Shown piece by piece: positions 12,248 to 14,792 of a stretch of DNA of 14,792 nt. The DNA lies in NCBI GenBank assembly GCA_049658145.1, contig JBASOJ010000082.1, forward strand, positions 1-14,792, in the 5' to 3' direction. Position numbers and translations under genes: made by a program. Origin of the DNA: UBA6100 sp049658145 (GTDB taxonomy: Bacteria > Actinomycetota > Coriobacteriia > Anaerosomatales > Anaerosomataceae). Position 1 is the stretch's first letter. Each line of letters begins with the position of its first letter. Under the pieces are notes generated by a model, which saw only the letters and a program-made list of their open reading frames with translations, had not been told where the DNA came from and searched no databases.

Positions 12248-12598
12248 ATGAACCGCGCGACAGACAAGATGACGTGGATTGCGATGGCGCTCGTCGTCGT
12301 CGCGGTTCTCGGCGTGGTCACGCCCGTCTGTGCGATGCCCGACTGCGACGATATCGCCGCCGACACGTGCTCGGACTTCATGCCGGCGTGCGACGACTGT
12401 CCGGACCAGATCGTGATGAAGCACACGCACGACGACGCCGTGGGGGTCTCCACCATCGAGATCGATTCCCCCGTGGCGCTGGCTGCCGTCATCACACTCC
12501 CGGAGCCCATAGCGCCATCCACTCACGTGACGGTGCCCGAGGTCACGACCTCGCCGCCACCGCCACTCGACCCGCTCGGGGTCCGGCTCACCGTCTAG
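12248..12598 (+). CDS. Small secreted Cys-rich protein, putative metal binding
   Basis: A 116-residue protein. Residues 8-29 are a hydrophobic signal segment (MTWIAMALVVVAVLGVVTPVCA), with likely cleavage after CA. The mature N-terminus has closely spaced cysteines (Cys33, Cys41, Cys48, Cys51, plus Cys28 at the signal end) among Asp residues, then MKHTHDD, all potential metal ligands. The rest is Val/Thr/Pro-rich and ends in a proline stretch followed by LDPLGVRLTV. I do not recognise a named family. Position before SafE, cupredoxin and HMA genes suggests copper or another soft metal (inference). The start ATG 12248 is the one that places the signal peptide correctly; the frame is open from 12203, but that start would fall before or at the promoter's transcript start. 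The RBS is unremarkable. Confidence 0.65.
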   Translation: MNRATDKMTWIAMALVVVAVLGVVTPVCAMPDCDDIAADTCSDFMPACDDCPDQIVMKHTHDDAVGVSTIEIDSPVALAAVITLPEPIAPSTHVTVPEVTTSPPPPLDPLGVRLTV

Positions 12599-12600
12599 AA

Positions 12601-12687
12601 GACACTCCTCTTCAGTTACCTGGCCCGTGTTCGCAGGCACAGGAAGCCGCGCGCACCCGTGTGCGCATCGCTCGAATGAGGAGTGTC
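12601..12687 (+). promoter_or_regulatory. Structured leader able to sequester the RBS of the SafE gene
   Basis: GACACTCCTC at 12601-12610 is perfectly complementary to GAGGAGTGTC at 12678-12687; with one bulge the stem extends by TTC/GAA (12611-12613 with 12674-12676), 13 bp in all. The 3' arm contains GAGGAG (12678-12683), the Shine-Dalgarno of the next gene. Inside lie CCTG/CAGG (12619-12622 with 12640-12643) and the perfect hairpin GCGCAC-CCGT-GTGCGC (12651-12666), giving a three-way-junction outline. The 5' arm starts 3 nt after the stop of the Cys-rich peptide, so a ribosome terminating there would open the stem. Confidence 0.55.
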
Positions 12688-12691
12688 ATCC

Positions 12692-13939
12692 GTGGATCTG
12701 TTTCTCCCGTCCTTCACGCTGGGGCTCGTGACGAGCCTGCACTGCGTGTCGATGTGCGGCCCGATGGTCGTCACCTATGCCCTGAAGGGCACCGAGGATG
12801 GCACCGTCGCGCAGCGCATCGTACCCAACGTGGCCTATCAAGCGGCCAAGATACTGAGCTACATGCTCGTCGGCCTCCTGCTGGGCACGATCGGCTCGGC
12901 ATTCAGCCTCGACGCGATCCGGCCCTACGTCATGGTCGCCGCCGGCCTGTTCATGATCATCCTTGCGCTCGGGATGACGGGACGCGTGCCGTGGGCCCAG
13001 AAGCTCACCCCGCGCCCGCCGAAGTTCCTGCTCAAGGCCTTCACAGCCGTACGCCGCAAGGCCGTAACGGATGCCGAGGCTGACCGATCGTCGCTCGCCA
13101 CACCGATCACCTTCGGGCTGCTCACCGGTCTGATGCCGTGCGCTCCGCTCATGGCCGCCCAGCTCAACGCCGCCGCAAGCGGAAGCGCCGTCTCCGGTGC
13201 GCTCTCGATGCTCGCCTTCGGGCTGGGCACCGCTCCTCTGATGCTCGCGTTCGGCACCGCCTCAAGCCTCATTCCCAAGCGACTCAAGGAGCGCGTGATG
13301 GTGGCGCTCGCGATAGTCGTGCTCGTGTTCGGCATCACGTACCTCAACCGCGGGGCCATGCTCCTCGGGTCGCCCGTGACGCTCCAGGCCGCGAAGACCG
13401 CCGTGCTCGGTGGTGAGACCGCGGCGCCCGTCGGCGACTATGCGGTCGGTGCTGATGGCGTCGTGGAGGTCCCGATCACGATCGTCAACACGCAGTTCCA
13501 GCCCCAGGTTGTCGACATCCCCGCCGACACGCCCGTGCGATTGGTGGTCGACCGGCAGGAGTCCAACAGCTGCTCAGCCCAGCTCGCGCTGCCGCAACTC
13601 GGCGTGCTGGTGGACCTCGCACCGTTCGCGACCACCACCATCGACCTTCCCCCCACCGAGGCGGGCAGCTACACGCTCACCTGCGGTATGGGGATGATGT
13701 CCGGCCAGCTACGAGTCGGCGCCGAGTCGGGCGCGACCGGCGGCGGCGACACTGCGGGCATACTGCTCGTCATCGCAGTCGCAGGGATCGTCGGGGCCGG
13801 GGCTGTGCTCGCCAAGACCGCGCCCTCCTCCGGCGCCTCGAGCCGCTTCCTCGGCCTGAGCGCCCGCGAGCTCGTGCTCGTCGTGGCGGGTATCGTGATA
13901 GCCGTGCTCGCCGGACTCGCGTTCGGCGGCGTCATCTGA
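12692..13939 (+). CDS. SafE/DsbD-like membrane protein fused to a cupredoxin domain
   Basis: A 415-residue protein. The N-terminal half (about 1-235) has six predicted helices with paired motifs LHCVSMCGPM (Cys18, Cys22) and LMPCAPL (Cys150), typical of the sulfite-exporter TauE/SafE (DsbD_2-like) family that handles metal or thiol redox traffic across the membrane. A cupredoxin-like domain follows (about 255-340): ITIVNTQFQPQVVDIPADTPV, then NSCSAQ (Cys294) and TCGMGMMSG (Cys331, Met333, Met335, Met336). Two further helices (about 357-375 and 394-413) close the protein. The start is GTG 12692, 8 nt after GAGGAG; an upstream in-frame GTG at 12683 overlaps that RBS. Substrate is uncertain: copper is favoured by the cupredoxin and HMA neighbours, and sulfite export is not supported by anything visible here. 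Confidence 0.85.
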   Translation: MDLFLPSFTLGLVTSLHCVSMCGPMVVTYALKGTEDGTVAQRIVPNVAYQAAKILSYMLVGLLLGTIGSAFSLDAIRPYVMVAAGLFMIILALGMTGRVPWAQKLTPRPPKFLLKAFTAVRRKAVTDAEADRSSLATPITFGLLTGLMPCAPLMAAQLNAAASGSAVSGALSMLAFGLGTAPLMLAFGTASSLIPKRLKERVMVALAIVVLVFGITYLNRGAMLLGSPVTLQAAKTAVLGGETAAPVGDYAVGADGVVEVPITIVNTQFQPQVVDIPADTPVRLVVDRQESNSCSAQLALPQLGVLVDLAPFATTTIDLPPTEAGSYTLTCGMGMMSGQLRVGAESGATGGGDTAGILLVIAVAGIVGAGAVLAKTAPSSGASSRFLGLSARELVLVVAGIVIAVLAGLAFGGVI

Positions 13940-13997
13940 CACAAGACAGACCCTCCGGACGCATGTCGTGTACCGGAGCTGACGAAAGGACCCACTG

Positions 13998-14495
13998 ATG
14001 AGTAAGAAGAGCACCAAGAACCTGCGGACCGGGCTGATCATGCTGATCGTCGTGCTCGCGTTCGTCGCCTCATATCAGATCGCCACCGCTTCCGAGCGTG
14101 ACAGCGTGTCGACCGCCGGCGGAAGCAGCATCGCCTCCGTCGCGACGGCATCAGACGGCTTGCTGCCCTGCGCGTGCTGCGGCGACGGAGCCAACGCCGA
14201 GCCGATCGAAGGCGCGGCCGCGGTCGAGGGCGATGTCCAGCGCATCACCGTCGATACATCGAAGGGCTACTACGACCCGAACATCATCACGCTCAGCGCC
14301 GGTGTTCCGGCCGAGATCACCTTCACGCAGGCGGGCGGCTGCCTGGCCGAAGTGGTCAGCCAGGACCTCGACTTCTACGCGGACCTGACCGGCGGGGAGC
14401 AGACGATCACCCTCACGGCCGAGCAGCTTCAGCCGGGAACATACGAATTCTCGTGCGGCATGCAGATGGTCTTCGGCACTATCATCGTGGAGTAG
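13998..14495 (+). CDS. Membrane-anchored cupredoxin-like protein
   Basis: A 165-residue protein with one N-terminal membrane anchor (about 10-30, LRTGLIMLIVVLAFVASYQIA) and an exported remainder. A linker carries LLPCACCGDG (Cys58, Cys60, Cys61), a likely soft-metal or disulfide site. The cupredoxin-like domain (about 78-165) includes GGCLAEVV (Cys115) and FSCGMQMVFG (Cys153, Met155, Met157), the same ligand pattern as the cupredoxin part of the preceding SafE fusion. GAAAGGA lies 7 nt before the ATG. The 58-bp gap to the SafE gene carries only a 6-bp hairpin (13953-13958 with 13973-13978), so co-transcription is likely. Role inferred: periplasmic or surface copper holding or transfer. Confidence 0.82.
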   Translation: MSKKSTKNLRTGLIMLIVVLAFVASYQIATASERDSVSTAGGSSIASVATASDGLLPCACCGDGANAEPIEGAAAVEGDVQRITVDTSKGYYDPNIITLSAGVPAEITFTQAGGCLAEVVSQDLDFYADLTGGEQTITLTAEQLQPGTYEFSCGMQMVFGTIIVE

Positions 14496-14517
14496 TGAAC
14501 CGGCAATGGAGACGACA

Positions 14518-14792
14518 GTGACCAGAACCTACAAGATCGCCATCGAGGGCATGCACTGCCATGCCTGCGAGCGGCTCGTGACAGCCAACCTCTCGGAGAT
14601 CGAGGGCGTCACGGTACTACATGCCGATGCGCAGGACGGCTACGCGATCATCAGCGCGGACACAGAGCCGGACGCCGACTCGGTGGCGTCAGCCATCACC
14701 GCGGCGGGCTTCACGCCCGCCGGTGGCGCCGTCACGCTCGAGCCGGTCGAGTGGACCGGACCCGAGCCCGCGGTCGCCGAGCAGCCGCAGAC
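14518..14792 (+). CDS. Heavy-metal-associated (HMA) domain protein, truncated by the window end
   Basis: Ninety-one complete codons are visible. Residues 1-70 form an HMA domain with the metal motif EGMHCHACERLV (GMxCxxC) and an AGFTPAGG end; this ferredoxin-like fold binds Cu(I) or similar ions. A Glu/Pro/Ala-rich linker follows and the frame is open at the window edge, so a larger protein continues, for example another HMA-SafE fusion or a P-type ATPase. I prefer GTG 14518 because GGAGA (14508-14512) is well placed; ATG 14506 in the same frame would add METT but has no clear RBS. It lies 22 bp after the cupredoxin gene in the same transcription unit. Confidence 0.85.
   Translation, partial: MTRTYKIAIEGMHCHACERLVTANLSEIEGVTVLHADAQDGYAIISADTEPDADSVASAITAAGFTPAGGAVTLEPVEWTGPEPAVAEQPQ

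Noticed and set aside
13953..13978. 6-bp hairpin between the SafE and cupredoxin genes
   Set aside because: Short stem with a 14-nt loop and no T-run; not enough for a terminator call.
1..14792. CRISPR arrays, tRNA or rRNA genes, insertion sequences, phage or integrase genes
   Set aside because: No repeat-spacer pattern, cloverleaf, transposase or terminal repeat was seen; gene content is ordinary metabolic plus a metal cluster.

Overview
The window is GC-rich bacterial DNA with tightly packed genes, many ATGA or TGATG start/stop overlaps, several GTG starts and strong Shine-Dalgarno sequences. High GC, an ISC-type (not SUF) Fe-S cluster set, an Isf-like iron-sulfur flavoprotein and SafE/cupredoxin proteins suggest an anaerobic or microaerophilic actinobacterium-like organism, for example the Coriobacteriia side of the phylum. 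That placement is inference and was not tested by phylogeny.

Layout. (1) 2-607 (+): C-terminal part of a polytopic membrane protein, ending at a strong hairpin (612-649) shared with a convergent gene. (2) 671-1243 (-): secreted, highly acidic small protein. (3) 4099-1401 (-): NAD-salvage operon pncB-pncA plus an Isf-like iron-sulfur flavoprotein. (4) 4231-7375 (+): IscR-like Rrf2 regulator, cysteine desulfurase, IscU scaffold and tRNA 2-thiouridylase MnmA, behind a promoter followed directly by an IscR type-1-like operator. (5) 7470-8847 (+): cysteine synthase and a second Rrf2 regulator that lacks cluster cysteines and resembles CymR. (6) 8884-12169 (+): methionine genes metY-metX-metW, preceded by a roughly 200-nt leader. 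(7) 12192-14792 (+): a metal/thiol cluster with a Cys-rich secreted peptide, a SafE-family membrane protein fused to a cupredoxin, a membrane-anchored cupredoxin, and the start of a protein with a heavy-metal-associated (HMA) domain.

Regions 4-6 form one sulfur block. Cysteine is made by CysK, its sulfur is mobilised by the desulfurase for Fe-S clusters (IscU) and tRNA thiolation (MnmA), and sulfide is also fixed into homocysteine by MetX/MetY. Two Rrf2 regulators probably sense Fe-S status and cysteine status respectively.

The most unusual feature is the metY leader. A 35-codon ORF (8964-9071) with a perfect Shine-Dalgarno encodes MMMDMMM. The start of this ORF is complementary over a nearly continuous stretch to the metY ribosome-binding region. 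This looks like a methionine-codon translational attenuator that opens metY when ribosomes stall for lack of charged Met-tRNA. Other regulatory signals are an exact -24/-12 (sigma-54 type) promoter before the metal cluster, a second RBS-sequestering leader before the SafE gene, and a 13-base element shared at identical position by the cysK and metY promoters.
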